Shown here in pieces: positions 18,039-26,438 of a DNA stretch of 64,000 bases. Below the pieces are notes generated by a model. That model was not told where the DNA came from and did no database searches. It was given only the letters and a program-made list of their open reading frames with translations. The stretch comes from Deltaproteobacteria bacterium (GTDB lineage Bacteria; UBA10199; JACPAL01; JAHFST01). The translations under genes and the position numbers were made by a program. The DNA is taken from positions 124,001 through 188,000 of the forward strand of contig JAHFST010000002.1 in the NCBI GenBank assembly GCA_023265625.1, written 5' to 3'. Position 1 is the first letter of the stretch. Each line of letters starts with the position of its first letter.

Positions 18039-18475
18039 GGGTTGCCTCCGTCGGCCCAGCGTCTTTTGATCTGGAGATAGACGAAGGAGGGTTTCTTGGT
18101 CATGTCGGCCACACCGCCGAAGGAGACGATATCGTAGACCTCGTTCTCCATGACCACGACGTCGTTATGATCGAGCAATACCTTGTTATCGGCGTCCGTA
18201 AGTCCGGCGACCTCGACATCATCCCAGTTGAGATATATTTTTCTCTCGTGGGCAGCGTCGGGACCGAGGTCATTGCGGAACTGGTCATTTTCACCTTCGG
18301 AAACGAATTCACGGATGGCGTTGAATAAAAAATCCTCATTGGCTGGCAGCGTACGAAACGCGCCGTTGGCGAACGTCGTCCTGCGGATGATGATCGGACA
18401 GGCGAAGGTGTCACTCAGGTCATGAAAGACCTTACGAATCTGGCTGACCTGTTGATTTGAAAGTAAATCGCTCAT
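18035..18475 (-). CDS. Head-tail connector protein (head-closure type)
   Basis: A 146-residue protein between adaptor and gp10-like genes, with a beta-barrel-like C-terminal half (DHNDVVVMENEVYDIVSFGG, FVYLQIKRRW) as in head-closure proteins. No exact family was recognised. The role follows from gene order. Confidence 0.6.
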   Translation of the reverse strand: MSDLLSNQQVSQIRKVFHDLSDTFACPIIIRRTTFANGAFRTLPANEDFLFNAIREFVSEGENDQFRNDLGPDAAHERKIYLNWDDVEVAGLTDADNKVLLDHNDVVVMENEVYDIVSFGGVADMTKKPSFVYLQIKRRWADGGNP

Positions 18476-18486
18476 GGGTCATATCC

Positions 18487-18969
18487 TTAATCGCAGGGAC
18501 ACACGTCACCCGGTGGATCCTCGCAGGCACGTACTTTCCTGAGCAGCGCCGGCGGTCCCGAAAGCTCGGACTCGGCGTAGCCCAGTTGAGATTTTAGTCC
18601 GGAAAGTTTGTTTTCCAATTCTTCGAGAAGCGTCTTGAGCCATGCGAGCTTATCCTGACGGAATTTGGCATCAGCAGGTCCCGCCGTGGCTTCGACCACA
18701 TCGTCTTTATAGTAGGAGATCGCAGTATTGATGAGTTCAATAGCTGCCGCGGTGGCAATCAATTCCGATTGCAGAATTGTCAGATCGGATTTGTCCGCAT
18801 ACACGGCTTCCGATCCGTCTCCGCCGTACAGGGAGTAGAAGCTCGCTGCATATTGGAGGGAGGCGTTCTTGTTCTCATCGGTCAGTGTCGCGTCACCGTC
18901 GCCCAGAATATCTTTCGTCTTGAGTAAGATCCGGTTCAGTCGGTGCATGGAGCCGAAGGCCAAAGTCAT
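18487..18969 (-). CDS. Putative head-tail adaptor protein
   Basis: A 160-residue mostly helical protein with a coiled-coil-like stretch (about 105-145) and a Cys-rich tail (four Cys in the last 14 residues). It starts in a 4-base overlap with the upstream gene and sits where gp6/gp15-like adaptors are encoded. Function is inferred from position. Confidence 0.55.
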   Translation of the reverse strand: MTLAFGSMHRLNRILLKTKDILGDGDATLTDENKNASLQYAASFYSLYGGDGSEAVYADKSDLTILQSELIATAAAIELINTAISYYKDDVVEATAGPADAKFRQDKLAWLKTLLEELENKLSGLKSQLGYAESELSGPPALLRKVRACEDPPGDVCPCD

Positions 18970-19358
18970 ACGCTACCTCCGGATTTCTTTTTGGCCTTCT
19001 TGGATTTCGAATCAGCTTCTTCTTCGTTCGGTTTTTCGTCCGCGGAGGACGGAGCCTGTTCCTCTTCTGCGGGAACCGCCTGCGTCTCTTCTTTGACGGG
19101 CTCTGGTTCGGGCATGAGAGATTTTTCCGGCTGTGGCGACGCTTGTGGTAGCGATGTGGAAGACGGATCGGCCTTTGTTTGGGCCAAATATTGTGCTTCA
19201 TCCACGAGGATCAGTCCGCCGCGCCGTATCCATTTCTGCATGGTACGAGTAGGACTTCCTTCATATGGAACGATACGACCTCGCGGAACCTTGAAGTGGT
19301 TCTCCGGATCCATGTAGGTCATGACGGCGTTGCGGCATTTCAAATATTTCATGGGCAT
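18966..19358 (-). CDS. Phage protein with low-complexity Glu/Pro/Lys tail
   Basis: A 130-residue protein. The first 60 residues form a small domain (MKYLKCRNAVMTYMDPENHF). The rest is Pro, Glu, Ser and Lys rich and ends in a Lys cluster. It lies directly after the capsid gene. Such proteins are often small head accessory proteins; no family is recognised. Confidence 0.6.
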   Translation of the reverse strand: MPMKYLKCRNAVMTYMDPENHFKVPRGRIVPYEGSPTRTMQKWIRRGGLILVDEAQYLAQTKADPSSTSLPQASPQPEKSLMPEPEPVKEETQAVPAEEEQAPSSADEKPNEEEADSKSKKAKKKSGGSV

Positions 19359-19373
19359 GGTTCATTCCTCACT

Positions 19374-20483
19374 TTAGATCGTAGGTGCCATCCAGTTCGG
19401 GAAGTCGTTGACCGCCACATCAAGTGAATCATCGACGATCACCCGAGCGTCCCGGAAAATGACTCCGAAACCCGTGGTAATGGAGGCATAGGCTTCCTGA
19501 ATCTGTTTACTGATAATTTTGTCCCCCTCGACATTGAGCGGGGCCGACGTCAGCTGAACCAGCGCGTAACGCGGGTCGAGCAGAATGTACTGGTTTTGAG
19601 TAAGCCTTCCGCTGACGAATACTTGGCTTTGGCTGGGAAGCGTCTCATTGAGCACCATGGATGAAATGGGAGTTCCAGCTTGTTTCTGTTTGAACTCGTC
19701 CAGGTTGAGTAATCTGTTTGCGCCTCGCTCGCTGGTAATGATGTGGTCATAGCGCCGACCCAAGCGGCTCGCACGGATCCATGCATAGACCAGATCTCTA
19801 TAGGTAAGCCCCGGGGGTATAAGCGTGGACACGCCGATCGTAGCAGCGGCTTCGCTGCCACTAGGCTGATCGCCGTTGATGAGAACATCGACGGCTTCGT
19901 TGTTGAGTTTGTGACCCAGCTTCACGCCCACGTCTTGAATAAAAATCGTGAGCAGATTGATCGAGGTGTACTGAATGGCCTCGTAGCTGATGCTGACGCC
20001 GATCGCCTGTTTAAAAATCTCGGTGGTCTTGTTGCCGTAGGAGATGCTTCCCTTGGAAATGGTTTCTCCCTCGGCCGTGTCCTTGGGCTCGGCGTCAGAG
20101 AGTTCCAGAAACGGCATGTTGACTTGCGGTTGGCTGACGCTTTCGCTGACCGCCACCAGGCTGTTATAAAATGGCGAGGTGCGGATACCTTTGCGAATTG
20201 CATCCCGGAAGATTTCAGGAACCAACCAACGGCTGTCCTGATCCAGATCAATCAGCTGACTCACCGTCATCTTGTTGGGGTTGATCCCGAGCTCGCCGTA
20301 CAGATGGTTTACATCGAAGATACCCTCCTTGTCGCAGCCAGCCGGGTACTGGGCGCTCAGGTATTCGACGAGACTTACGTCCCGTTTGCCGCCCAGTGCG
20401 ACAGGACCCGATATGTTGCCGGATCGGATTTTTTGCAGCTCTTCGTAGGTCTGTTTGATTTTGCCTTTGAGTCCAAGTTCCAT
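19374..20483 (-). CDS. Major capsid protein
   Basis: A 369-residue protein consistent with the HK97-fold major capsid: an N-terminal helical region, an E-loop-like segment (PFLELSDAEPKDTAEGE), the A-domain (LNNEAVDVLINGDQ) and a spine-type C-terminus. It follows scaffold and decoration genes and precedes connectors, the standard order. The N-terminal 100 residues may act as a delta domain, and whether they are cleaved is unknown. Confidence 0.85.
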   Translation of the reverse strand: MELGLKGKIKQTYEELQKIRSGNISGPVALGGKRDVSLVEYLSAQYPAGCDKEGIFDVNHLYGELGINPNKMTVSQLIDLDQDSRWLVPEIFRDAIRKGIRTSPFYNSLVAVSESVSQPQVNMPFLELSDAEPKDTAEGETISKGSISYGNKTTEIFKQAIGVSISYEAIQYTSINLLTIFIQDVGVKLGHKLNNEAVDVLINGDQPSGSEAAATIGVSTLIPPGLTYRDLVYAWIRASRLGRRYDHIITSERGANRLLNLDEFKQKQAGTPISSMVLNETLPSQSQVFVSGRLTQNQYILLDPRYALVQLTSAPLNVEGDKIISKQIQEAYASITTGFGVIFRDARVIVDDSLDVAVNDFPNWMAPTI

Positions 20484-20513
20484 AGTGATCTCCTCTTAAA
20501 GTTTGTCTTCGAA

Positions 20514-21233
20514 TCAGCGGACCAGGACGTCGATGGGGACATCCGGTGCCGTACAATCGGTCAAAGCGATGCCGTAAGGATCTAGAATCGAGACATCGCC
20601 GTCATTAGCCAGCGACGGATCCACGACGATGTCGGCCCCGTTATCGCTTGTTGAAATCGGAATATTGGTATTGTTGTAAGATGGGCCGTTGCTTCGTCTA
20701 CGGACGTAAACTTTGTCGGTCCCATTCGTGAACGCGTCATAGTTCGGCAAATTCGTACGAATCGCGTTGGCGATATTCTGTGCGGTCTGCTGAACAGTGG
20801 CTACGGGAATGAAGTGCACCCCCTCGGTCAGGGTGTTGCCTTCTATGGTGATGGTTTCGCCTCCGTTCCAGATGAAATCGACGACTCTGTAACCGGCCTG
20901 CGGTTCACGGAATGTTGCTATGATAACTTTTCCGGCGGCGTTCATCGTTACCGGCCTACCAGCGGCAATCGCTTCTCCAGATGTCATTGTGATGACGGCA
21001 CGACCCTTGGTGGCGATGACGACACGGTTGTCGTTATTGGGCTTGTTGCTACGAATCATCACGTAGCCCAGACAGGCTGCGTAATCCGGTTGACCCGGTC
21101 CCACAAAAGGGGCCACCTGATCGAAGGCGCTCAATTTGACCGGAGTATGAGGTGCGAGGGGTCCTATCACGGCCGGATCGACGCCGAACGCTAACGTCAG
21201 CATACCGGAAAGTTCTTCTTTGACGATTGTCAT
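20514..21233 (-). CDS. Head decoration protein
   Basis: A 239-residue beta-rich protein between scaffold and capsid genes, the usual place for a capsid decoration (cement) protein. Residues 72-105 (VVIATKGRAVITM, SGEAIAAGRPVTMNAAG) match the DUF2190-like decoration core. Residues 126-208 form an added module (TITIEGN start, AQNIANAIRTNL helix) like those in the sheath and baseplate J of this element. Confidence 0.72.
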   Translation of the reverse strand: MTIVKEELSGMLTLAFGVDPAVIGPLAPHTPVKLSAFDQVAPFVGPGQPDYAACLGYVMIRSNKPNNDNRVVIATKGRAVITMTSGEAIAAGRPVTMNAAGKVIIATFREPQAGYRVVDFIWNGGETITIEGNTLTEGVHFIPVATVQQTAQNIANAIRTNLPNYDAFTNGTDKVYVRRRSNGPSYNNTNIPISTSDNGADIVVDPSLANDGDVSILDPYGIALTDCTAPDVPIDVLVR

Positions 21234-21251
21234 GGTTTTCTCCTTTTCCTG

Positions 21252-21776
21252 TTAGAGGGCATGCATGTCTTTCACATGCTCCATAGCTTTGCGGGACAAG
21301 GGGCCTTGGTTTTGCTGGCCCTGGTCCTGCGGTATCTGGGAACTTTGACGACGGATATCGGTGCCACCGCATTTGGCGCACCGGTTCGGAAACTTGGTTT
21401 CGACTTCCTTCTGAAATTCCTGTTTGAAGGCTTGAGCGATATCGAGATCGGCCTTTTCCAAAGTTTTGAGGATTGCTTCACTGACTGCATCTCCCTTGGC
21501 CAGACGGTAAAGTCGGATGGATTCTTTGCGCTCGTCCTCGAGATACTGCCGACCGAGAGTGGCCTGCGGCTCCAGATCACGCATCCTGCCTTCAAGCTCC
21601 GTGACACGATGCTGACCTTGTTCGATCTGAGATTGGAGGCTGGCGGTTTCCTGCTGGATCTTCTGCAGAAGCACCTTGGATTTGGTTTCAAAGTACTGAT
21701 TCAGCATCTCGGTGAAGTTCTTTTCCGTCACGTCAACGCCGAATGTTTCCTTCAACAGTTTATTTAAGGGGTGCAT
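21252..21776 (-). CDS. Nested scaffold protein, internal in-frame start
   Basis: This is the same frame as the protease-scaffold gene, but it begins at an internal ATG (residue 270) preceded by GAGGAG with 6-base spacing. The product would be 174 residues of coiled coil plus the C-terminal Cys pair. Many phages express scaffold separately from such a start to obtain excess scaffold over protease. The ribosome site is seen; expression is inferred. Confidence 0.55.
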   Translation of the reverse strand: MHPLNKLLKETFGVDVTEKNFTEMLNQYFETKSKVLLQKIQQETASLQSQIEQGQHRVTELEGRMRDLEPQATLGRQYLEDERKESIRLYRLAKGDAVSEAILKTLEKADLDIAQAFKQEFQKEVETKFPNRCAKCGGTDIRRQSSQIPQDQGQQNQGPLSRKAMEHVKDMHAL

Positions 21777-22583
21777 GGCAAGCTCCTCATTGTTCTTGAT
21801 AATTTTTTCTGGAATGGATGCCTGGGCGGCGATCGTTTGAAGATGTTGTGACTGCTGGACGGGCCTACCGTCTTCGCCAATCTGTTTGGCGAATTCATCG
21901 GCACCTTGCCAGACGAGGGAAATTTCCCAGAATTTATCGATCTTGGTGACTAGGATCCGCACCGTCTCGCCTTCGATTTCCTCGCCAAGATGATCAAAAA
22001 ATGTGCCCGTTTCCATGAGCGCAGGATGACTCGGTTTCCATTCGAAGCTGACAGTGACGCTGGCGGAGTGAATGGCTCCCTGAAGTACGCCGCGAACTGT
22101 CATGGGATCCTTGACCGTATCCAGTTTGAGAATGGCATTGATGCCGGAAGGAAAACCGGCCGTGTTGTCATCCCAGTGGGATGATTCCACGCGACCGACC
22201 CAATTGTTCACGCTGGTGTTGTGATCTTTGAAAACCGTCTGTCCGTTTAATTTGGAGACGGAGGCTTTGAGCATTTTCTCGTCCGTGAAATCGATGGGAC
22301 GATCGGCCAGCACGGTGGCTGACAAAGCTCTGAAGGTCGCGAATATGAAATCGTTCTCTGCCGGATCGACGCCATCCGCGGGTTGCAATGAAACATCGCC
22401 CGATTCCTCGGCGAGACGCTCATGAGCAATCTTTTCGGCTTGATCGGGATTTTTCTTCGGATTTGAATTCTGGTTCTGGAGACAGTTTGGTCGGATAGAT
22501 CCCACGAAAGTCATAGACAAGCCCAGAGGCTTGCGGCTTTTCCAGTTTGTGTTCGCCAGACTGATCTGTTGGTTCGTCAGCAT
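21252..22583 (-). CDS. Prohead protease fused to scaffold protein
   Basis: A 443-residue protein. Residues 75-235 look like a prohead protease, with candidate H121 in FKDHNTSV and S173/S175 in IHSASVTV. Residues 270-420 are a Gln/Glu-rich coiled coil typical of scaffolds, ending in a CAKCGG pair. The ATG at 22583 has an AGAAGG site. An internal ATG at 21776 with GAGGAG six bases upstream would give a free 174-residue scaffold, as with lambda C/Nu3. The N-terminal 75 residues are low complexity and overlap another frame. Confidence 0.8.
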   Translation of the reverse strand: MLTNQQISLANTNWKSRKPLGLSMTFVGSIRPNCLQNQNSNPKKNPDQAEKIAHERLAEESGDVSLQPADGVDPAENDFIFATFRALSATVLADRPIDFTDEKMLKASVSKLNGQTVFKDHNTSVNNWVGRVESSHWDDNTAGFPSGINAILKLDTVKDPMTVRGVLQGAIHSASVTVSFEWKPSHPALMETGTFFDHLGEEIEGETVRILVTKIDKFWEISLVWQGADEFAKQIGEDGRPVQQSQHLQTIAAQASIPEKIIKNNEELAMHPLNKLLKETFGVDVTEKNFTEMLNQYFETKSKVLLQKIQQETASLQSQIEQGQHRVTELEGRMRDLEPQATLGRQYLEDERKESIRLYRLAKGDAVSEAILKTLEKADLDIAQAFKQEFQKEVETKFPNRCAKCGGTDIRRQSSQIPQDQGQQNQGPLSRKAMEHVKDMHAL

Positions 22584-22674
22584 AGATATCCTTCTCTCGA
22601 TATCTATGCTTCGAGCGTAAACTCCCGGTCACTTTCGTGATCCCGAAAAATATTTTTTCTTCAGAATCTTTCAT
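22420..22674 (-). CDS. Possible small gene overlapping the protease start
   Basis: An 84-codon frame whose ATG lies 5 bases after the portal stop and which overlaps the first 55 codons of the protease gene in another frame. It is highly charged (EEKIFFGITKV start, many Lys/Glu/Ser). It may be a real short gene coupled to the portal, or the true N-terminus of the protease separated by a frameshift, since phage proteases often begin with a K(I/V)F.GI.KV-like strand. Evidence is weak either way. Confidence 0.3.
   Translation of the reverse strand: MKDSEEKIFFGITKVTGSLRSKHRYREKDIYADEPTDQSGEHKLEKPQASGLVYDFRGIYPTKLSPEPEFKSEEKSRSSRKDCS
22580..22609 (-). promoter_or_regulatory. Hairpin presenting the protease-gene ribosome site in its loop
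   Basis: GCATAGATATC and GATATCTATGC form a perfect 11-bp inverted repeat around an 8-base loop. On the transcript the loop contains GAGAGAAG, part of the ribosome site of the protease gene, and the start codon ATG lies in the 3' arm. The structure could tune translation of the protease relative to the portal. Confidence 0.5.
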
Positions 22675-22679
22675 AGGCG

Positions 22680-25151
22680 TCATTTGAAACGATCCACCAC
22701 GTACCCGTGCCGACAATGGGGATGGTACGGTGGCAGCGCGATTCCCTGCGCAAGCAACTGTGATGTATCCATTGCATCGACCACTACAGGGTGAATACGC
22801 CCGGGGAGAAAAGGATTGAGGTTCGGAAGGTTTTCGGGGTCCTGGTCGAGCACGTCCCGCACATGCTGCACGACGGGACCGACTTTGAAAATCTTACCCG
22901 TCATGCTTTGGCACCAAGGACAGGTCACGTTATCAAGCGGTCCTGTGATTTCGATTGATGCGGCCTTGGCTTCTTCAACCAGAAAAATGTTGCCCCAGTT
23001 ACGTGAGCGGTTCGTCGATGTTTCTACGACTCGCAAAATTTTATAATCCTCTTGGGCGACGCGGTCTCCGAAACGACTACGAAATTTTGTCAGCTCGCCT
23101 GAGTCACGAAGGTTGCGGCCCGATGTCAGATATTCGTCCACCAGCCAATTTTTCAGATCCTTTTTCGTTTGCGGGTTGGTGAGGTAGCGGCCGAAATAAA
23201 AGTCATCCGAGCTTTTGAGAAAGTTGATCGCCTTTTTGTCGATGAGATTGAACGATGGCTTGATCGGCAGATCGCCGCCGAAGGGCTCCACATCTTCCAA
23301 GCGGAAGTAGGAGTAGATCAATTTGATATTTTTGGAGGTCTTTTTATCGAGAACGGAGTTCTCCAGAGATTGGGCAAAAAACAGACCCATGGTTTCCAAT
23401 ACCCCATTGGCGAACAGGTCGCTGTCGCCGGTGTCAAAATCGAAGTCCGCCAAGAAGGCTTTGACCTGCTTCAAGGATTTATTTCGGGATCCCCTCAAAA
23501 CGGGATAGACCGCCGCGAAATATTCCCTCTGAAAACGATCGACCTGCTCTTGGGCAGGATTCAGCTGGAAAGATTCCTGCCGAGGACAACACGATGGGAA
23601 ATGTGTGTCCAATCCCTCAAGGCAACGACGGTATTCCGATTCGATGTCGATCTGTTCGGGTTCCGATAATCGCTGATGCATGACCTCGATAGGACGAGGC
23701 TCCTGGGCACGGTAGAAACCGGAAGCTTTGTCATAAACCATTCGAAACGGTTCTTTTGCCTGTTGGGATGAGGCTGGGGCAGAAATTATCGGACCGCGTG
23801 GACCCACTTCGGCAGGCCGATCATATCCGGCTTCCTGGGTGAACTGATTCTGATCAATGATTCCCTGATCGTAGAGGGTTTTCAGGTTGGCCAGTTTGGT
23901 CGCGTAGGTGCTCTCGTCCCGCTCGGCGGACAGAGATTTGGAAGGTTCAAATTCAATCCAGAGATTTTTGTAATCGATACCAAGCAGCGTGAGATGCAGT
24001 TTGTAACCGTATTCCAGCACGCAGCGAACGGTCCGCTGGTAATTCGTGATGATGGAGAGCATTTTCTCGTACACGACACCGGCATAAGTCTCGGTGGTTG
24101 AATAGGTCCGCCCGTGCAGGGCCGGATCCGCCTTGAGTCCTGAAAATACCTGCTGCTCATTCATCTCGAAGAGATCCTTGGCACCGGCAGCGTCGCCCGT
24201 AATGGAGTGATGTTCCACTGTGAAGGAGTCCATAAAACCAACCGCGATGCCATCCCGGTAATTGTGTTTGAGGCGCTGGGCCTGCTCGTCCAGAAATTGC
24301 TGGCAACGAGCGATGTACTCCTCGGTCTTTTCACCGGGGGATTGTTTAGGAGCGCGAACCAGAAAATTCACGAAACCAAGAAGCCCCATTTTTTTGGCAA
24401 TGAAGCGGAGGTTTTTCACGATGTCCCGTTGGATCACGATCGACTCAAGGGCGGCCAGGATCGGGGGCACAGCGTAGGGGGAATTATCCAGCATCTGCAT
24501 CGCGCAATACTGATACGTCGCGGTGTTGAGAGTGATGAGGCCCTGGTCGCCCTGGGTCAGATCACAGGTTTTCTGATGAGGGCTGTATTCGCCGGAATTG
24601 GGATCATAAAGAAAGCGGATCTCTTTCAGCGGCACGAAGACCACTTTATCGATGCCCGTCAGATTCTCGTTCACGACCCATTCGACGCTGATGGCTCCGC
24701 CGCGGCCGATCTGGGCGAGTGCCGAATTCACGAAGCCGTCGATCCCGCCGAACCGTCCGAAGACCGTCATGTTGAAACGATTCAGCTCGTCCATGGCGGA
24801 CTGCTGGACTTGCTCCCGATTGGTTTCAACCATCACCTTGTGACCGGTGTTGCCGAGTTGAACGATGTTGTCGATCATCTGGGCCACGTCGGGATTGACG
24901 AGACTCAAATTCTGCATCGCCTCGAGATATTCCAGAGGATAGGCCGCACCGACGGACCGCATCTCGGTCAACAAATCCCGCAAGAGTTCGCCGAAACCCA
25001 CGGTATCCACCGACACGCGTCCAACAGGGAGGGCTTTGGTATCAATTTCTTCGGGGGAGGTATAGGTGCCCAAGCTCTCGACCGATCTCTTGCGGGGAAA
25101 GTAGACTTTGCCGTTCACGACCATGCGTTCCTTGACGAATGTTTGGTTCAT
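22680..25151 (-). CDS. Portal protein fused to a MuF-type head morphogenesis domain
   Basis: An 823-residue protein. Residues 50-470 fit a portal (IVIQRDIVKNLRFIAKKMG, STTETYAGVVYEKM, long helices). Residues 520-823 fit a MuF-like minor head region, with CPWCQSMTG near 750 and the family-typical ending PPYHPHCRHGYVVD. Portal and MuF proteins are usually separate genes, so this is a fusion. It is the first head gene after the small + strand gene and AbiE cassette. Confidence 0.8.
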   Translation of the reverse strand: MNQTFVKERMVVNGKVYFPRKRSVESLGTYTSPEEIDTKALPVGRVSVDTVGFGELLRDLLTEMRSVGAAYPLEYLEAMQNLSLVNPDVAQMIDNIVQLGNTGHKVMVETNREQVQQSAMDELNRFNMTVFGRFGGIDGFVNSALAQIGRGGAISVEWVVNENLTGIDKVVFVPLKEIRFLYDPNSGEYSPHQKTCDLTQGDQGLITLNTATYQYCAMQMLDNSPYAVPPILAALESIVIQRDIVKNLRFIAKKMGLLGFVNFLVRAPKQSPGEKTEEYIARCQQFLDEQAQRLKHNYRDGIAVGFMDSFTVEHHSITGDAAGAKDLFEMNEQQVFSGLKADPALHGRTYSTTETYAGVVYEKMLSIITNYQRTVRCVLEYGYKLHLTLLGIDYKNLWIEFEPSKSLSAERDESTYATKLANLKTLYDQGIIDQNQFTQEAGYDRPAEVGPRGPIISAPASSQQAKEPFRMVYDKASGFYRAQEPRPIEVMHQRLSEPEQIDIESEYRRCLEGLDTHFPSCCPRQESFQLNPAQEQVDRFQREYFAAVYPVLRGSRNKSLKQVKAFLADFDFDTGDSDLFANGVLETMGLFFAQSLENSVLDKKTSKNIKLIYSYFRLEDVEPFGGDLPIKPSFNLIDKKAINFLKSSDDFYFGRYLTNPQTKKDLKNWLVDEYLTSGRNLRDSGELTKFRSRFGDRVAQEDYKILRVVETSTNRSRNWGNIFLVEEAKAASIEITGPLDNVTCPWCQSMTGKIFKVGPVVQHVRDVLDQDPENLPNLNPFLPGRIHPVVVDAMDTSQLLAQGIALPPYHPHCRHGYVVDRFK

Positions 25152-25322
25152 GCGGGTGATTACGTGAAAGGCGGGAATTTCAGCTTTTTCGGATCCGAAA
25201 ACGAAACTTTTCAGACGAGGCCATAATTGTGGCCCGATGACGGTCGGTTACCGGCCTTGAAATCGGCAGGCGGTAACCCTTATCGAGTTGCTATGTTTCG
25301 CGTAAGCCGGTGTACTGGGGGC

Positions 25323-25538
25323 ATGAAAACAACGATCAAAAAAGTGAAAAGCATTTCCTACGACGTCGACAAACTCGGAGGGATTCAGCTGCTCGGAAAC
25401 GATGTTCTGACAGCGGTTGCCCGGGGCGAGATGGATCTCAACCAGATCGCGATCAATCATCTGGCCGGTCGCGGGCTTGATGAAAATGGCGCATGGATCG
25501 GATTCGACAAGGCGAAGGAAAGATTTCTCGAAGAGTAA
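25323..25538 (+). CDS. Small conserved phage protein, unknown
   Basis: A 71-residue protein encoded against the operon, between the portal gene and AbiEii. Its second half (NQIAINHLAGRGLDENGAWIGF) looks like a conserved small phage protein motif in which LA.RGLD..G.W.GF recurs. The ATG at 25323 is chosen because it begins the charged conserved part; the frame is open upstream to 25227. It converges on the AbiEii gene with 30 bases between the stops. Confidence 0.6.
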   Translation: MKTTIKKVKSISYDVDKLGGIQLLGNDVLTAVARGEMDLNQIAINHLAGRGLDENGAWIGFDKAKERFLEE

Positions 25539-25568
25539 GCGAAACCACCGGATCTCTTCGGTTGGCGA

Positions 25569-26438
25569 TCACTTCGAGAGGAGCTTCGCGATTTCAGGAC
25601 GTAGTTCACCGATCACAGTTTGGAAAGGTGGAAGGTCAGGAACCAAAGGTCCCAGCCATTGCTCCCACGTTTTTTCGACGAGAGTCAGCATTTTCCCCCT
25701 GAAAAAATCCTCTTCATTTTGAAAGCTGACATTTTTTGCAGCGCATTTGACGCGCAGAAAAGCATCAAAGCCGTCGAGTTTCATCTGATCCTTGTAGGCT
25801 CCGAGTATGCGCCAGAGATCATAATAATCGCGAGCCCGTGATCGTGACCATCCCCGTGTTTCCAGTTTTTCCATGTGTTGAAGAATGGCTCGGAGCTTCT
25901 CCGCGACAATTTCTTCCAAGGCATAGACCCGAACCTGAGCATCCAGCGGCTCGCCGTACTCGTGAATGACTTTTCTCATGTTGGCAGGTTTCAAGACTTT
26001 CTCATCGACTGAAGTCTCGATAATGACCCGCGTATGCAACTCCCGATGCCACGGGAAGCGGGCGCGAATTGAGAAAGCCTCCTGTCCGCCCGGGTGCGGA
26101 TCCTTTTCCGTGTAACGCTCGCACACGATCTCCACGGGAGCATATTCATCGAGCAATTTTTTGGCGATCTCACAGGCTTGTTTTACAGCTTGTTCCATCG
26201 CAGCCCCTCGCGGTACAGCCTCCACACCCGAGAAATCCAAATCCTCCGAAAAACGGTAATCTCCGAAATAACATTTTTTGAGCGCGGTGCCGCCTTTGAA
26301 GATAAGGGTATCTCGAAACACGTCGACTCCGGCAATGCCAGCGAGAATCCACGACAGAAGGTAATCGCGCTCCAAGACTTCCCACGGAATTTTGAGACGT
26401 TTTCTGGCTTCTTGCAGACGGGTGTGCAGTGTTTTCAT
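25569..26438 (-). CDS. abiEii: AbiEii-type nucleotidyltransferase toxin
   Basis: A 289-residue protein of the AbiEii/nucleotidyltransferase toxin family. FKGGTALKKCYFG followed by RFSEDLDFS gives the GG...DxD active-site motif, and ALEEIVAEKLRAI and RARDYYDLWRI are the usual later family motifs. AbiEii toxins transfer nucleotides to RNA targets and arrest growth after infection. The ATG overlaps the AbiEi stop by 4 bases (ATGA), which selects this start over upstream codons. It is placed inside the prophage packaging genes. Confidence 0.88.
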   Translation of the reverse strand: MKTLHTRLQEARKRLKIPWEVLERDYLLSWILAGIAGVDVFRDTLIFKGGTALKKCYFGDYRFSEDLDFSGVEAVPRGAAMEQAVKQACEIAKKLLDEYAPVEIVCERYTEKDPHPGGQEAFSIRARFPWHRELHTRVIIETSVDEKVLKPANMRKVIHEYGEPLDAQVRVYALEEIVAEKLRAILQHMEKLETRGWSRSRARDYYDLWRILGAYKDQMKLDGFDAFLRVKCAAKNVSFQNEEDFFRGKMLTLVEKTWEQWLGPLVPDLPPFQTVIGELRPEIAKLLSK

